From: Paenibacillus camelliae
GTDB lineage: Bacteria; Bacillota; Bacilli; Paenibacillales; Paenibacillaceae
DNA: 64,000 bases
Assembly: GCF_023715345.1 (NCBI RefSeq)
Contig: NZ_JAMBNY010000009.1
Coordinates: forward strand, 111,317-175,316
Reading direction: 5' to 3'
The first letter of the stretch is position 1, and each line of letters starts with the position of its first letter. This document shows positions 1 through 8,511 of the stretch, piece after piece. Both the position numbers and the translations under genes were made by a program. The notes beneath the pieces are model-generated. The model made no database searches. It had not been told where the DNA came from and saw only the letters and a program-made list of their open reading frames with translations.

Positions 1-1059
1 ACCGACCGCGAACATGTTCGCAACGGTAAAGCGTATTGAGCCGCCCCACATCGTAAATAGCCAGTTGAATATTTTAATCCCCGTTGGTACGGCGATTAGC
101 ATCGTAGCAATCGAGAACAATGCGTTGGCAATGGCCCCAAGTCCTGTCGTAAACATATGGTGAGCCCAAACCATGAAGCCTAGGAAACCGATCAACACCG
201 TCGCGAAGACCATGGAGCTGTAACCAAACAGACGTTTACGTGAGAAGGTCGATACAACTTCTGAGATAATACCGAATGCCGGTAGGATCAAGATGTATAC
301 CTCAGGGTGTCCGAAGATCCAGAAAATATGCTCCCATAGTACGACGTTACCGCCGGCACTTGGGTTAAAGAAATTACCGTTAAATATCCGGTCAAACATT
401 AGCGCTGCAAGTCCAACGGTTAACGCAGGGAATGCGAAAAGGATAAGCGCTGATGTAATGAACGATGCCCATGTAAACATCGGCATACGCATGAAGGTCA
501 TGCCTGGAGCACGCATGTTGATAATGGTAACTAGGAAGTTGATACCACCTATCAGCGTACCGATACCAGAGATCTGCAGACCGATGACATAGTAATCCGT
601 ACCATGATGTTCTGTGTATGTAGTTCCCGAAAGTGGCGCATACATCGTCCACCCTGCATCAGGTACCGTACCAGCGATAAAACTGATGTTAAGTAAAAGT
701 CCACCAAAGAAGAATGTCCAGAAGCCCAATGCGTTGACAAACGGATACGCAACGTCACGTGCCCCGATCTGTAGTGGAATAATAGCATTCATAAACCCGA
801 ATATGATCGGCATGGCTGCAAGAAAAATCATCGTTGTACCATGCATCGTAATCAATTCATTGTAAAACTGTGCCGATACGACGTCGGACTGAGGGAACAT
901 TAACTGTAATCGAATTAAGATTGCTTCTAGGCCACCAATAAGGAAGAAAAATCCTCCTGCAAGCAAATACATAATCCCTATTTTTTTGTGGTCAACCGTC
1001 GTTAACCAGTCCATAATTCCTGTACGACGCTTAACCGCATGCGCATGTGCATGTGCCAA
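1..1059 (-). CDS. ctaD: cytochrome c oxidase subunit I (caa3-type), 3' end cut by window
   Basis: Catalytic subunit of the terminal oxidase in the plasma membrane; it reduces O2 to water and pumps protons. The frame is open from the window edge for 353 codons. Seen: the helix-II heme ligand region (ELITMHGTTM), the CuB His-Tyr motif (FGHPEVYILILP) and the CuB double histidine (WAHHMFTTG). The start is a TTG at 1059, with the SD site GGAGG eight bases upstream, giving an Ala-His rich N-terminus; the first in-frame ATG is 14 codons further on and has no SD. It lies 32 bp downstream of ctaC in the same operon. The C-terminal part lies outside the window. Confidence 0.95.
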   Translation of the reverse strand, partial: MAHAHAHAVKRRTGIMDWLTTVDHKKIGIMYLLAGGFFFLIGGLEAILIRLQLMFPQSDVVSAQFYNELITMHGTTMIFLAAMPIIFGFMNAIIPLQIGARDVAYPFVNALGFWTFFFGGLLLNISFIAGTVPDAGWTMYAPLSGTTYTEHHGTDYYVIGLQISGIGTLIGGINFLVTIINMRAPGMTFMRMPMFTWASFITSALILFAFPALTVGLAALMFDRIFNGNFFNPSAGGNVVLWEHIFWIFGHPEVYILILPAFGIISEVVSTFSRKRLFGYSSMVFATVLIGFLGFMVWAHHMFTTGLGAIANALFSIATMLIAVPTGIKIFNWLFTMWGGSIRFTVANMFAVG

Positions 1060-1091
1060 GATAGCTACCTCCTTTACACTGTTGATAGTGA

Positions 1092-2144
1092 TTATTCAAA
1101 GTCAAGCGTTAGATTGGATAAGTACTCAGCAATGCCAGCAACCTCTTCATCTGTCAGTTGATACGCACCTGTCATATGGTTGCCTGGTTTTACAGCTTCA
1201 GGATCTTTAATCCATTTGTACAGATTGTTGTATACTGTATCCTCATGCTTATACTCAATCTCGCCTTCTTCAACGTTAATAAGTATGCCCGCTACGCTTT
1301 CACGAGATCCAATACCCGTTAAGTTAGGGAATGCACCACCGCCATAATCACCTACTGCATGGCAAGTTAGGCATTGGCTTTCAAAAGCGCTCGCGATTTC
1401 TGAATCGCTCGGTAGCTGAACCGTATCAAGCATCGCTATTTGCCAACGCTCGAAGGAGGATGGCTCGACCGCTTTAACCTTGAAATCCATCAAACCATGT
1501 GAAGGTCCACAAAGCTCAGCACATTTACCTTGATAAACACCTGCTTTTGGTGCAGAGAAATACATTTTGTTAACGTTGCCATCCGGGTTCGTATCCGTCT
1601 TACCAGCTAATGACGGAATCCAGAAAGAGTGAATGACGTCTGCTGTTTTTGCTTGGATAGAAATCGTTTTACCAGTAGGAATGACTAGCTCTTGCGCAGT
1701 TTTAATACCTAACTCAGGATATTCAAACTCCCACCAATATTGATGCGCAGTTACAATTACCTGCAAAGCTTCCGGGTCTTCCGTGTAATCCTTCGCTAAA
1801 GAGAATACTGATTTTAGTGTCGGAACTGCTAAAACAACTAGCAAAATAATCGGAATGACAGTCCAGATAACCTCTAGCTTATGACTTCCTTCCACTTGCT
1901 TAGGGATGCTATTGTCCCCTTTGCGTCTGCGGAATTTGATCAATACGTAAATTGAAATCGCAAACACACTAACAACAACGATCGACATGATAAGAATGGA
2001 AATAAGCATCAAGTCTCGTTGTTCTTGCGCTACAGGACCTTGTGGATTAAGCGCTGACAAATCTTCTCTTCCGCAAGCTGACAGCACAAGCACCAGAAGG
2101 GCCATTAAAGGCGCAAAGCGTTTCACAAATTGCCACCGTTTCAT
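1092..2144 (-). CDS. ctaC: cytochrome c oxidase subunit II with fused cytochrome c domain
   Basis: Accepts electrons from cytochrome c through the CuA centre and passes them to subunit I. 350 residues: a lipoprotein signal with lipobox LSAC (residues about 21-24), two membrane helices (about 45-70 and 90-115), then an external cupredoxin domain with the CuA ligands (the His of VTAHQYWWEF and the motif CAELCGPSHGLM). The C-terminal cytochrome c domain has the heme motif CLTCH and a distal Met region (NHMTGAY). The fused c domain marks a caa3-type oxidase as in Bacillus. First visible gene of the cta operon, with a good sigma-A promoter at 2258-2286. Confidence 0.96.
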   Translation of the reverse strand: MKRWQFVKRFAPLMALLVLVLSACGREDLSALNPQGPVAQEQRDLMLISILIMSIVVVSVFAISIYVLIKFRRRKGDNSIPKQVEGSHKLEVIWTVIPIILLVVLAVPTLKSVFSLAKDYTEDPEALQVIVTAHQYWWEFEYPELGIKTAQELVIPTGKTISIQAKTADVIHSFWIPSLAGKTDTNPDGNVNKMYFSAPKAGVYQGKCAELCGPSHGLMDFKVKAVEPSSFERWQIAMLDTVQLPSDSEIASAFESQCLTCHAVGDYGGGAFPNLTGIGSRESVAGILINVEEGEIEYKHEDTVYNNLYKWIKDPEAVKPGNHMTGAYQLTDEEVAGIAEYLSNLTLDFE

Positions 2145-2506
2145 TAATAATCAACCCCACTTTTGACGTTTTCACAGCAGCCATCTCTGTGGCCAACAGC
2201 CTGCTGCGTGTAACAAAGATGATGATTTTACAAATCCTGCATCAAATCACTTTATTAAATATAAAGTTGTGACAACCTTTTGTCAATGTTCCACAGGAAG
2301 TTCACAAATTGTTCTCAAAGCTGTCAAAATCAAATGAATCTTGACGGTATTGCTTTACTTCTTCTCATAGTTTTTACTAACGTTGCTTCTTCATTCCAGA
2401 AATACTACTTTTCTTACCTTAGGATGCGCCTGTATCGTTTTACCATGCATATTTTGTCCACATTTTTCAGACGATGAATAGTAACAATTCCTTGAGGAGT
2501 GAAGTT
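2145..2506. other. divergent intergenic region ctaC / sporulation lipoprotein
   Basis: 362 bp without a supported gene. It carries the ctaC promoter and leader on the minus strand. A 65-codon plus-strand reading frame at 2280-2477 has no SD and overlaps the next gene, so it is not called. Confidence 0.6.
2258..2286 (-). promoter_or_regulatory. sigma-A promoter of ctaC
   Basis: On the minus strand TTGACA (2286-2281), a 17-bp spacer and TATATT (2263-2258), about 110 bases before the ctaC start. The spacer holds the 11-bp palindrome GTTGTCACAAC, which could be a regulator site; that is inference only. Confidence 0.7.
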
Positions 2507-3226
2507 ATGATAAAGCCTAATGCAAAGTATGGTGCTTTCGTGCTGGCTATGCTGCTCTTAAGTTCAAGTATGCTGGCGTTAACAGGATGCAGCAAGGGAG
2601 CTCAAACCGAAATGGAGAGGTATACGAAGCCACTGCGTTCTACGGATTACGGTAGTTTACAGGCTAGAAATAATAAGCAGCAAGAGCTGAGGGCGCTGGA
2701 GCAAACGAATCGGGAACCTAGACAGTATGCTAAAGGTACGGTTTCGTACAGCCCGAGTCTAGCTGATGCTGTCAGCTCTATTGGTGGAGTAGCGGATGCG
2801 AGAGTGTTTATCTCGGATTATACCGCTTTTATTGGTGTAGTTCTCGACAATACTGCTCAAGGACTTATTCGTTCAAAGCCGAGTGGTGAGCGAGACTCAT
2901 CCGTATTTAATGAACCGATTCAAGCGCCAATGTCCATACACAACAATCCTTTTCAAAGCTACTTGACGGTAAACGATAACTCGCAGCTCTCTCCAGTTTT
3001 TGTACAAACCGTTATCGATACGGTTAGAAATCAACAGCACGCCATTCGTGAGGTGCATCTCTCCGCAAACAAGGAGTTCATGTATTATCTCGATGAATTC
3101 GCACAGGTCGTATGGGGTGGAGAGTCCTTAGATCCGTATATGGATCAATTCAATATTCTTATTAACCACCAATTCTTTGATGGAAAAGTGATGCCCACAT
3201 CCTTAAAATACTATCGCAATCGTTAA
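2507..3226 (+). CDS. YhcN/YlaJ-family sporulation lipoprotein
   Basis: A 239-residue lipoprotein: hydrophobic signal followed by the lipobox LTGC. After a polar linker comes the YhcN/YlaJ core (about residues 70-115, SSIGGVADARVFISDYTAF...), followed by a helical C-terminal part with a DPYMDQFNILINHQFF tail typical of the family. B. subtilis relatives are spore inner-membrane or forespore lipoproteins; the exact role is not known. The ATG at 2507 is chosen because GAGGAG stands seven bases before it; an upstream in-frame ATG at 2474 lacks an SD and would put 11 polar residues before the signal. Single gene, ended by a strong hairpin. Confidence 0.85.
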   Translation: MIKPNAKYGAFVLAMLLLSSSMLALTGCSKGAQTEMERYTKPLRSTDYGSLQARNNKQQELRALEQTNREPRQYAKGTVSYSPSLADAVSSIGGVADARVFISDYTAFIGVVLDNTAQGLIRSKPSGERDSSVFNEPIQAPMSIHNNPFQSYLTVNDNSQLSPVFVQTVIDTVRNQQHAIREVHLSANKEFMYYLDEFAQVVWGGESLDPYMDQFNILINHQFFDGKVMPTSLKYYRNR

Positions 3227-3243
3227 TGATTGCGATAGTATTT
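3206..3243. terminator. bidirectional terminator
   Basis: A perfect 16-bp inverted repeat (3206-3221 with 3228-3243) with a 6-base loop, flanked by A and T runs. It contains the stop codon of the plus-strand lipoprotein gene and also lies just past the end of the convergent DUF421 gene. Confidence 0.85.
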
Positions 3244-3264
3244 CTACTATATAAATGTATACGA

Positions 3265-4080
3265 CTATCCTGATGGTTTATTCGTTTGCTGCTCGATGAT
3301 TGCGATCGCCTGCAATAAGCTTTTTTTGATCTGCTCCATCTCTGTCTTATTCAAAGCATTATTTTGCTGCTTTTCTAGGTTTACCTCGAGTGTGCGTTGA
3401 TCCATCGTATGGATAGACAAGCTTTTGTCCTTCGTATACTGTGCGATAAATACTTGATTCGGAGCGACACTAACCTTTGCAAGCTGCTTTTCAACCCAGT
3501 TCTGGTCTAATCCGTTATTTTTCATGGCATCAAACTCATAGGAGCCATCAATGATAATAGTTATCGGTTCTTCTTCCTTTTCAATCGGATAGCCAATCAT
3601 CGATGGAGTTAACGGATTGTGCTCAGCCTTCAGAAATATGCTGATCTCCCCGTTCGGCTCCATTGAAACCATTTCGACGTCTGCAATTCGAAATACATCC
3701 TTATCTCGCAGTTTCTCAAGTAATTCTTCTACCGTCATATTCTCTTTTCTCAATGCTTCCTTTATGACGTTTCCATTTGAGATTAGAATGCGTCGATCAC
3801 CATCAACGACTTTACGCATCTTTTTACTTTTTAGCGTGAATTTCTCCAGAATAATAACGATAAGGACCCATATGCAGAGCGAAACGGATGCAAGCAGCCA
3901 CATTTCATTCTTCTCAAGTGCAATATAAGCTGCGATATTCCCGACACTAATCCCCGATATGTAACCGAACAACGACATCTCAGATAATTGCCTTTTTCCT
4001 AGCAGCTTTGTCAAAAAAAACATAAGCGCAATAGCAATTATGGTCCTTCCACTAATCAATAATATGTCCATAAACATCAT
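3265..4080 (-). CDS. DUF421 (YetF/YdfR-like) membrane protein
   Basis: 271 residues. The N-terminal third holds two to three membrane helices (MDILLISGRTIIAIALMFFL...), including the family motif GKRQLSEMSLFGYISGISVG. The C-terminal cytoplasmic part has the DUF421 core (DGDRRILISNGNVIKEALRK...). Members are often induced at sporulation, but their biochemical role is unknown. The tail beyond residue 180 (DGSYEFDAMKNNGLDQNWVEKQL) matches the longer Bacillus members. Start ATG with GGAGG six bases upstream. Monocistronic, convergent with the lipoprotein gene. Confidence 0.85.
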   Translation of the reverse strand: MMFMDILLISGRTIIAIALMFFLTKLLGKRQLSEMSLFGYISGISVGNIAAYIALEKNEMWLLASVSLCIWVLIVIILEKFTLKSKKMRKVVDGDRRILISNGNVIKEALRKENMTVEELLEKLRDKDVFRIADVEMVSMEPNGEISIFLKAEHNPLTPSMIGYPIEKEEEPITIIIDGSYEFDAMKNNGLDQNWVEKQLAKVSVAPNQVFIAQYTKDKSLSIHTMDQRTLEVNLEKQQNNALNKTEMEQIKKSLLQAIAIIEQQTNKPSG

Positions 4081-4180
4081 TTATCCCTCCAGTACTAGCT
4101 TAGCCATTTATCAAAAACTAATACGCCGTTTTTACTAGATAAGAAGAATAGGCGGTTTACGAGCTATGTAATCTATAAAA

Positions 4181-4195
4181 TTGTAAACCCTTTCA
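4181..4195 (+). promoter_or_regulatory. cre-like site upstream of the glycerophosphodiesterase
   Basis: TTGTAAACCCTTTCA fits the catabolite-responsive element consensus WTGNAANCGNWWNCA with one mismatch (C for the central G). It lies about 90 bp before the start, so CcpA control is plausible; this rests on the sequence match alone. Confidence 0.4.
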
Positions 4196-4284
4196 TTTTA
4201 CGAAAATATAACTAGGAACATGGAAATTTGTATGATACGATCGAAGGTATAGGAACCATATTTTTCAAACAAGGAGATAGAATT

Positions 4285-5010
4285 ATGACGGTGAACTACG
4301 CACATCGCGGGGCTAGCGGATATTGCCCAGAAAATACTATGGCCGCTTTTACATATGCTGTGGAGCTAGGAGCTACTGGCATTGAAACAGATGTACAAAT
4401 GACTGCAGACGGTGAACTCGTACTTATTCATGATGAAAGCCTTCTACGTACGACAGGTGTGAATAAACTAGTAAAGGATGTAACGCTAAGTGAGCTTAAA
4501 GCGTTAGATGCGGGCTCTTGGTACAGTGATCGGTTCACTGGAGAGAAAGTCCCTACGCTGGATGAGCTTCTGGAGCTAGCTAAGCTGCACGGGCTAATCC
4601 TTAATATTGAGATCAAAAGTGGCATCGTTCAGTATCCTGGTATTGAGCGCAAAATATTGAATTCGATTGAAAAGCATGGTCTTAAACAGCAATGCATCAT
4701 ATCTAGCTTCAACCATTATGCACTTGCTGCGTGCCAAGCTATTGATCCTAAGGTAGCAACTGGAATTCTGTATATGGAAGGCTTATATCAACCTTGGAAT
4801 TATGCAAAAACGTTAGGTGCTACAGCTTTGCATGCTCCTAAATATGCTGTGAATAGTGAATGGGTATCAGAGGCAAAGCGTAACGGAGTGATCTACAATG
4901 TGTGGACGGTAAATGAAGTACATGAGATGGAGGCTTGTCTTAAAGCAGGTGTGGAGGGCATCATAACAGATTATCCAGATCGGCTTCATCAATTATTAGC
5001 AAAGGAGTAA
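4285..5010 (+). CDS. glycerophosphodiester phosphodiesterase (GDPD family)
   Basis: Hydrolyses glycerophosphodiesters to sn-glycerol-3-phosphate and an alcohol. 241 residues with no signal peptide, so cytoplasmic. Seen: the catalytic HRGASGYCPENT near the N-terminus, the metal-binding ETDVQMTADG, and the second catalytic His in LIHDESLL; the barrel ends with WTVNEVHEMEACLKAGVEGIITDYPD. Start ATG at 4285, preceded by AAGGAGA; the longer frame from 4228 has no SD. It is followed after 4 bp by an MFS transporter, so the two are probably co-transcribed. A second GDPD gene lies at 29.3 kb. Confidence 0.93.
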   Translation: MTVNYAHRGASGYCPENTMAAFTYAVELGATGIETDVQMTADGELVLIHDESLLRTTGVNKLVKDVTLSELKALDAGSWYSDRFTGEKVPTLDELLELAKLHGLILNIEIKSGIVQYPGIERKILNSIEKHGLKQQCIISSFNHYALAACQAIDPKVATGILYMEGLYQPWNYAKTLGATALHAPKYAVNSEWVSEAKRNGVIYNVWTVNEVHEMEACLKAGVEGIITDYPDRLHQLLAKE

Positions 5011-5014
5011 CGGG

Positions 5015-6283
5015 ATGAAAAAAACTTGGCTGCTTGGGTTTGGTTTTTTTAGCATTAGCTTAGTGTGGGCACTGTACAATGCGTTCGTTCCTCTCTTTCT
5101 AAAAAAGTTCGTTGATAGTGCAGCAATTATTGGTTTTTTAATGACGCTGGACAATTATTTCGGTCTTTTTCTCCAGCCGTACATCGGTCGAAAAAGCGAT
5201 AAAACGGACACTAAACTAGGTAAGCGCATGCCTTATTTACTTGTTGGCATGCCGCTTGCCGCTATATTCGGTGCACTTATCCCACTACATACCAGCTATG
5301 CGCTACTCATTACCTTTATGGTGCTGATGAACTTATCCATGAGCCTATATCGCTCGCCAACTGTAGCGCTCATGCCCGACCTCACCCCTGCACATAAGCG
5401 AACACAAGCCAATGGCATCATCAATCTAATGGGAGGGCTAGGCTCTATCCTTGCCTTTACAGTAGGCTCTAAGCTGTACGACCAGCACATTGCACTTCCC
5501 TTCTTCTCTTCATCTGTGTTGACGCTGCTCAGCTTGTGCATTCTACTAATTTTCATTCGAGAAAGACGTGACGCGCTCGAATATGTGCCTACGAGCAGCC
5601 AAATAGATACTATAGCAGATCAAGCAGCAGATCGGCCACGTGTCTGGGGACGTGCACATACCCTACTGGCACAGGCTAAGCGTGAGCTGAAGCCATATGC
5701 GTTGGAATGGACATTACCAACAGTTTTACTGCTCGCTGCTATATATTTTTGGTTTTTCTCCTATCAGGGCATCGAGGCATTATTCACGATATATGCAACC
5801 GATGAGCTGAAGCTTAGCGATTCTCAAGCCTCCATGTCTCTAGCTTACTTTAGTGTCGCCTTTGTCGTAACGGCGATACCAGCAGGCTATCTCGGCGCTA
5901 AATTTGGTAAGAAGCAGGTTATTACCTTAGGGATTATCGGTTTGATCATCTTGTTCGCGATGATCTCCTTCGTGCAAGATATGACGACGCTTCGCAGCTT
6001 ATTGTTAGTTGGCGGAGTGTTCTGGGCATTCATTAACATTAATTCCTACCCTTATGTTATTTCGTTAGGCAAGGAAAGCAGCATTGGTACGAGAACTGGC
6101 ATCTACTATATTGCATCTTCACTCGCCGCATTATCGTCGCCACCGCTCATGGGCTTGTTTATGGACATTCTAGGGTACTCTTCTCTGTTCTATGTCGCTT
6201 CGTTCGGCATGGTGCTTGCCCTTCTGTGCATCATCTCGATTCGAGAGCAGCGTCCGTCTAAGCCTGTAACGTTGGCACAATGA
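5015..6283 (+). CDS. MFS transporter, SLC45/GPH-like
   Basis: 422 residues with about 12 hydrophobic segments. The N-terminal motif LDNYFGLFLQPYIGRKSDKT, the loop KLGKRMPYLLVGMP after helix 2 and the cytoplasmic loop around residues 190-225 resemble SLC45-like sugar or cation symporters. The substrate cannot be read from sequence; pairing with a GDPD gene suggests a glycerol- or sugar-phosphate-derived compound, which is inference. SD AAAGGAG lies before the ATG at 5015. Second gene of the operon, followed by a hairpin at 6331-6371. Confidence 0.85.
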   Translation: MKKTWLLGFGFFSISLVWALYNAFVPLFLKKFVDSAAIIGFLMTLDNYFGLFLQPYIGRKSDKTDTKLGKRMPYLLVGMPLAAIFGALIPLHTSYALLITFMVLMNLSMSLYRSPTVALMPDLTPAHKRTQANGIINLMGGLGSILAFTVGSKLYDQHIALPFFSSSVLTLLSLCILLIFIRERRDALEYVPTSSQIDTIADQAADRPRVWGRAHTLLAQAKRELKPYALEWTLPTVLLLAAIYFWFFSYQGIEALFTIYATDELKLSDSQASMSLAYFSVAFVVTAIPAGYLGAKFGKKQVITLGIIGLIILFAMISFVQDMTTLRSLLLVGGVFWAFININSYPYVISLGKESSIGTRTGIYYIASSLAALSSPPLMGLFMDILGYSSLFYVASFGMVLALLCIISIREQRPSKPVTLAQ

Positions 6284-6330
6284 TTGCTGTTGGTACGCTC
6301 CGTAGATGGTGAGGTTACAATTGCTGTTGC

Positions 6331-6371
6331 CCTCTGATTTCTTGAGGAATATTAATTGTAGAAATCAGAGG
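6331..6371 (+). terminator. hairpin after the MFS gene
   Basis: A perfect 12-bp stem (CCTCTGATTTCT at 6331-6342 with 6360-6371) and a 17-base loop, about 50 bp past the MFS stop codon. There is no T-run, so it is a weak or factor-assisted terminator. Confidence 0.5.
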
Positions 6372-6409
6372 ACAAAGGCAACCGCTTCACTTTTTCACTC
6401 TCAACATTT

Positions 6410-6605
6410 ACTCCGCTGGAGCGGTTTGTAGGCGTCGCTGCGTCGGGTAACCTCAACTGCTACTCCGCTGGAGCCGTTTGGGGGCGTCGCTGCGTTGGAT
6501 AGCATCACCATCACTCCGCTGGGGCGGTTTGGGGGCGTCGCTGCGTTGGGCTACCTCTCCACTTACTCCGCTGGTGCGGCTGCGTGTTTGGTCGCCGCGT
6601 TGCTT
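6410..6605. repeat. 52-bp tandem array, about 3.7 units
   Basis: Units begin at 6410, 6462, 6513 and 6565 with ACTCCGCTGG, followed by a GC-rich core (GGCGTCGCTGCGT). The spacing is 51-52 bp and the last unit is shortened. It is GC-richer than the flanks and lies between convergent genes, outside any credible reading frame. Confidence 0.8.
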
Positions 6606-6615
6606 GCGGCTTTGA

Positions 6616-6663
6616 AAAAATCTCAAGCTCTTGGGTGAGGTTCACCCAGAACTTGAGATTTTT
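6616..6663 (-). terminator. terminator of the YitT gene
   Basis: A long hairpin, 6616-6638 pairing with 6642-6663, with one bulge and AT-rich ends. It lies about 35 bp past the YitT stop codon on the minus strand, where a T-run follows the stem. Confidence 0.8.
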
Positions 6664-6695
6664 GTTTTTGCTAGGTTGCTACAGTGAAGCTATAT

Positions 6696-7541
6696 TTAAT
6701 GTGCACTTTGTCGGCTGAAGCTTCCGCCTACAACATCGGCCACCGATTCGACTGCAATAAAGGCTTGCGCGTCCTTTAGCTGCACAATTGATTTCAGCTT
6801 GGATAGCTCAATCCGAGATACGACACAATAGATGACCTTAACCTCTTGGCCTGAGAAGCCGCCAGTTGCGTGCATCAACGTCGTTGTTCTCCCTAGTCTT
6901 TCTACAATTTCTTGTGAGATCTCTTCGTATTTTTGTGAGATGATCGTTACAGACTTCGATTCGTTTAGGCCTTCCACAACGATATCAATCACTTTACTTG
7001 CCAAGTAATACGTAACGATCGAGTACATAGCGGAGCTCCATTCAAAAACAAAGCCAGCAATGATAAATATAATCACGTTAAATACCATAATGATGTTGCC
7101 TACAGATGCTTTCAACTTTTTAGAGATTAATATAGAGACGGTTTCTACACCATCGAGGCAGCCACCGTAACGGATAACTAAGCCAACTCCCATACCTAGC
7201 AGCATGCCGCCAAATAGTACAGCAAGCAGCTTATCATCAGGGAACGGTCCAGAATGGTGCAGCATAGCTGTTGTTAGCGACATCACCGCAATTGCATATA
7301 GCGTTGAAAAGGCAAAGCCTTTACCTAAATGCTTATAGCCGATAATAAGAAAAGGGACATTCAGTACAAATAGCAGCACGCTCAGAGGCACAGGCGTCAG
7401 ATGGGATAGCATAATCGAGATCCCGGCAATTCCGCCGTCAATAATTTCATAGGGTACTAGAAATTTCTCTAGAGCAATCCCCATTAGAATAGCTCCAATT
7501 GTAATAAAGAAATAGCGTTTAATTATCTCTCCAACAGACAT
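6696..7541 (-). CDS. YitT family membrane protein (DUF161 + DUF2179)
   Basis: 281 residues: five to six membrane helices (GEIIKRYFFITIGAILMGIALEKF...; GGIAGISIMLSHL; GGCLDGVETVSILISKK) followed by the soluble DUF2179 domain (KSVTIISQKYEEISQEIVERLGRTTTLMHATGGFSG). Members are plentiful in Firmicutes and their transport role is unproved. I prefer the ATG at 7541, since AAGGGGAG stands seven bases upstream; an ATG at 7580 would add 13 polar residues without a good SD. Monocistronic and divergent from gntR. Confidence 0.85.
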   Translation of the reverse strand: MSVGEIIKRYFFITIGAILMGIALEKFLVPYEIIDGGIAGISIMLSHLTPVPLSVLLFVLNVPFLIIGYKHLGKGFAFSTLYAIAVMSLTTAMLHHSGPFPDDKLLAVLFGGMLLGMGVGLVIRYGGCLDGVETVSILISKKLKASVGNIIMVFNVIIFIIAGFVFEWSSAMYSIVTYYLASKVIDIVVEGLNESKSVTIISQKYEEISQEIVERLGRTTTLMHATGGFSGQEVKVIYCVVSRIELSKLKSIVQLKDAQAFIAVESVADVVGGSFSRQSAH

Positions 7542-7781
7542 AGTGGTACTCCCCTTCGGTGAAAAGTTGGTCTTATCCATGCATATGCCACTTCTGTTTT
7601 GGAATTGTTATCAAACTTCACTAAGAAAAGTATAGACAAAAATACATAGCTAAAAACCTTTTAATGTAAACGAGCACTATTAATTTTACTCCTCATATCT
7701 ATAAATTGCAAAAAAAAGTATAAATATATTCTCAAACTCTAACTTGTATGGTAGTATGTAAATATTAAATTATTTAGTGAG

Positions 7782-8465
7782 GTGGAGCTTATTCTATTAT
7801 CAAATGTAAGCGCTCGCTCAATTCGAGATCAGGTGTATGATTCATTAAAGCAGCAAATTATTTCGTTGGAGATTTTACCTGGCACTGCACTATCTGAAAA
7901 TGAAATGGCCGTGCAGTTCAAGGTTAGTCGAACCCCGATCAGAGAAAGCTTTGTGCGCTTGGCACAGGAAGGGCTAGTCCAAGTGCTGCCACAGCGCGGT
8001 ACGCTCGTATCGCTTATCGACAGCTCGCTAGTTGAAGAAGCAAGATTTATGAGAAGTCAGCTTGAATGTGCCATCGTTGAGCTGGCGTGTCAATCGTTTC
8101 CCGAAGCTTCACTTAAACAGCTTGAGCAAAATGTTCTACTGCAGAAGGAATGCCTTTCTCGTGAGGACGTTGATCAGATTTTTACCCTCGACCAGCAATA
8201 TCACGCATTGCTATTCACAGGCACAAGCAAAATTCATACGTGGAATACAATGAGCCTATTGACTGCTCATCTTGACCGCAGTCGAAAATTACGACTCCTT
8301 GATAACCACGATTGGAAGCTAATTGTCGAGCAGCACGAGCAGCTTATTGCAGCCATTAAAGCACAGGATAACGAAAAAGCTGTTGCGATTATGAAGCAGC
8401 ATCTCAATCGCGGAATTGACGATTTAGCGATGCTAAATGAAAAGTATCCTCATTATTTTGCATAG
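7782..8465 (+). CDS. GntR-family regulator, FadR/FCD subgroup (hexuronate control)
   Basis: 227 residues: an N-terminal winged helix (RDQVYDSLKQQIISLEILPG...SENEMAVQFKVSRTPIRESF) and an all-helical FCD effector domain. Directly upstream of uxuA-uxuB, so it most likely senses a hexuronate intermediate and controls this operon and itself. The start is uncertain: GTG at 7782 gives a usual N-terminus but no SD precedes it. The only SD-like run (GAGGTGGAG, 7779-7787) overlaps that GTG and would point to an in-frame ATT at 7791. 46 bp separate it from uxuA. Confidence 0.85.
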   Translation: MELILLSNVSARSIRDQVYDSLKQQIISLEILPGTALSENEMAVQFKVSRTPIRESFVRLAQEGLVQVLPQRGTLVSLIDSSLVEEARFMRSQLECAIVELACQSFPEASLKQLEQNVLLQKECLSREDVDQIFTLDQQYHALLFTGTSKIHTWNTMSLLTAHLDRSRKLRLLDNHDWKLIVEQHEQLIAAIKAQDNEKAVAIMKQHLNRGIDDLAMLNEKYPHYFA

Positions 8466-8511
8466 ATCTATTAATTTTACAAACCCATATCATATTAGGA
8501 GGAACAATCAA

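Noticed and set aside
2269..2275. TGTCACA near ctaC as a second ECF41 promoter
   Set aside because: No CGTC/TGTC at 15-17 bp downstream; the motif lies in the spacer of a good sigma-A promoter.
2280..2477. 65-codon plus-strand frame upstream of the lipoprotein gene
   Set aside because: No SD, overlaps the ctaC promoter and runs into the next gene start.
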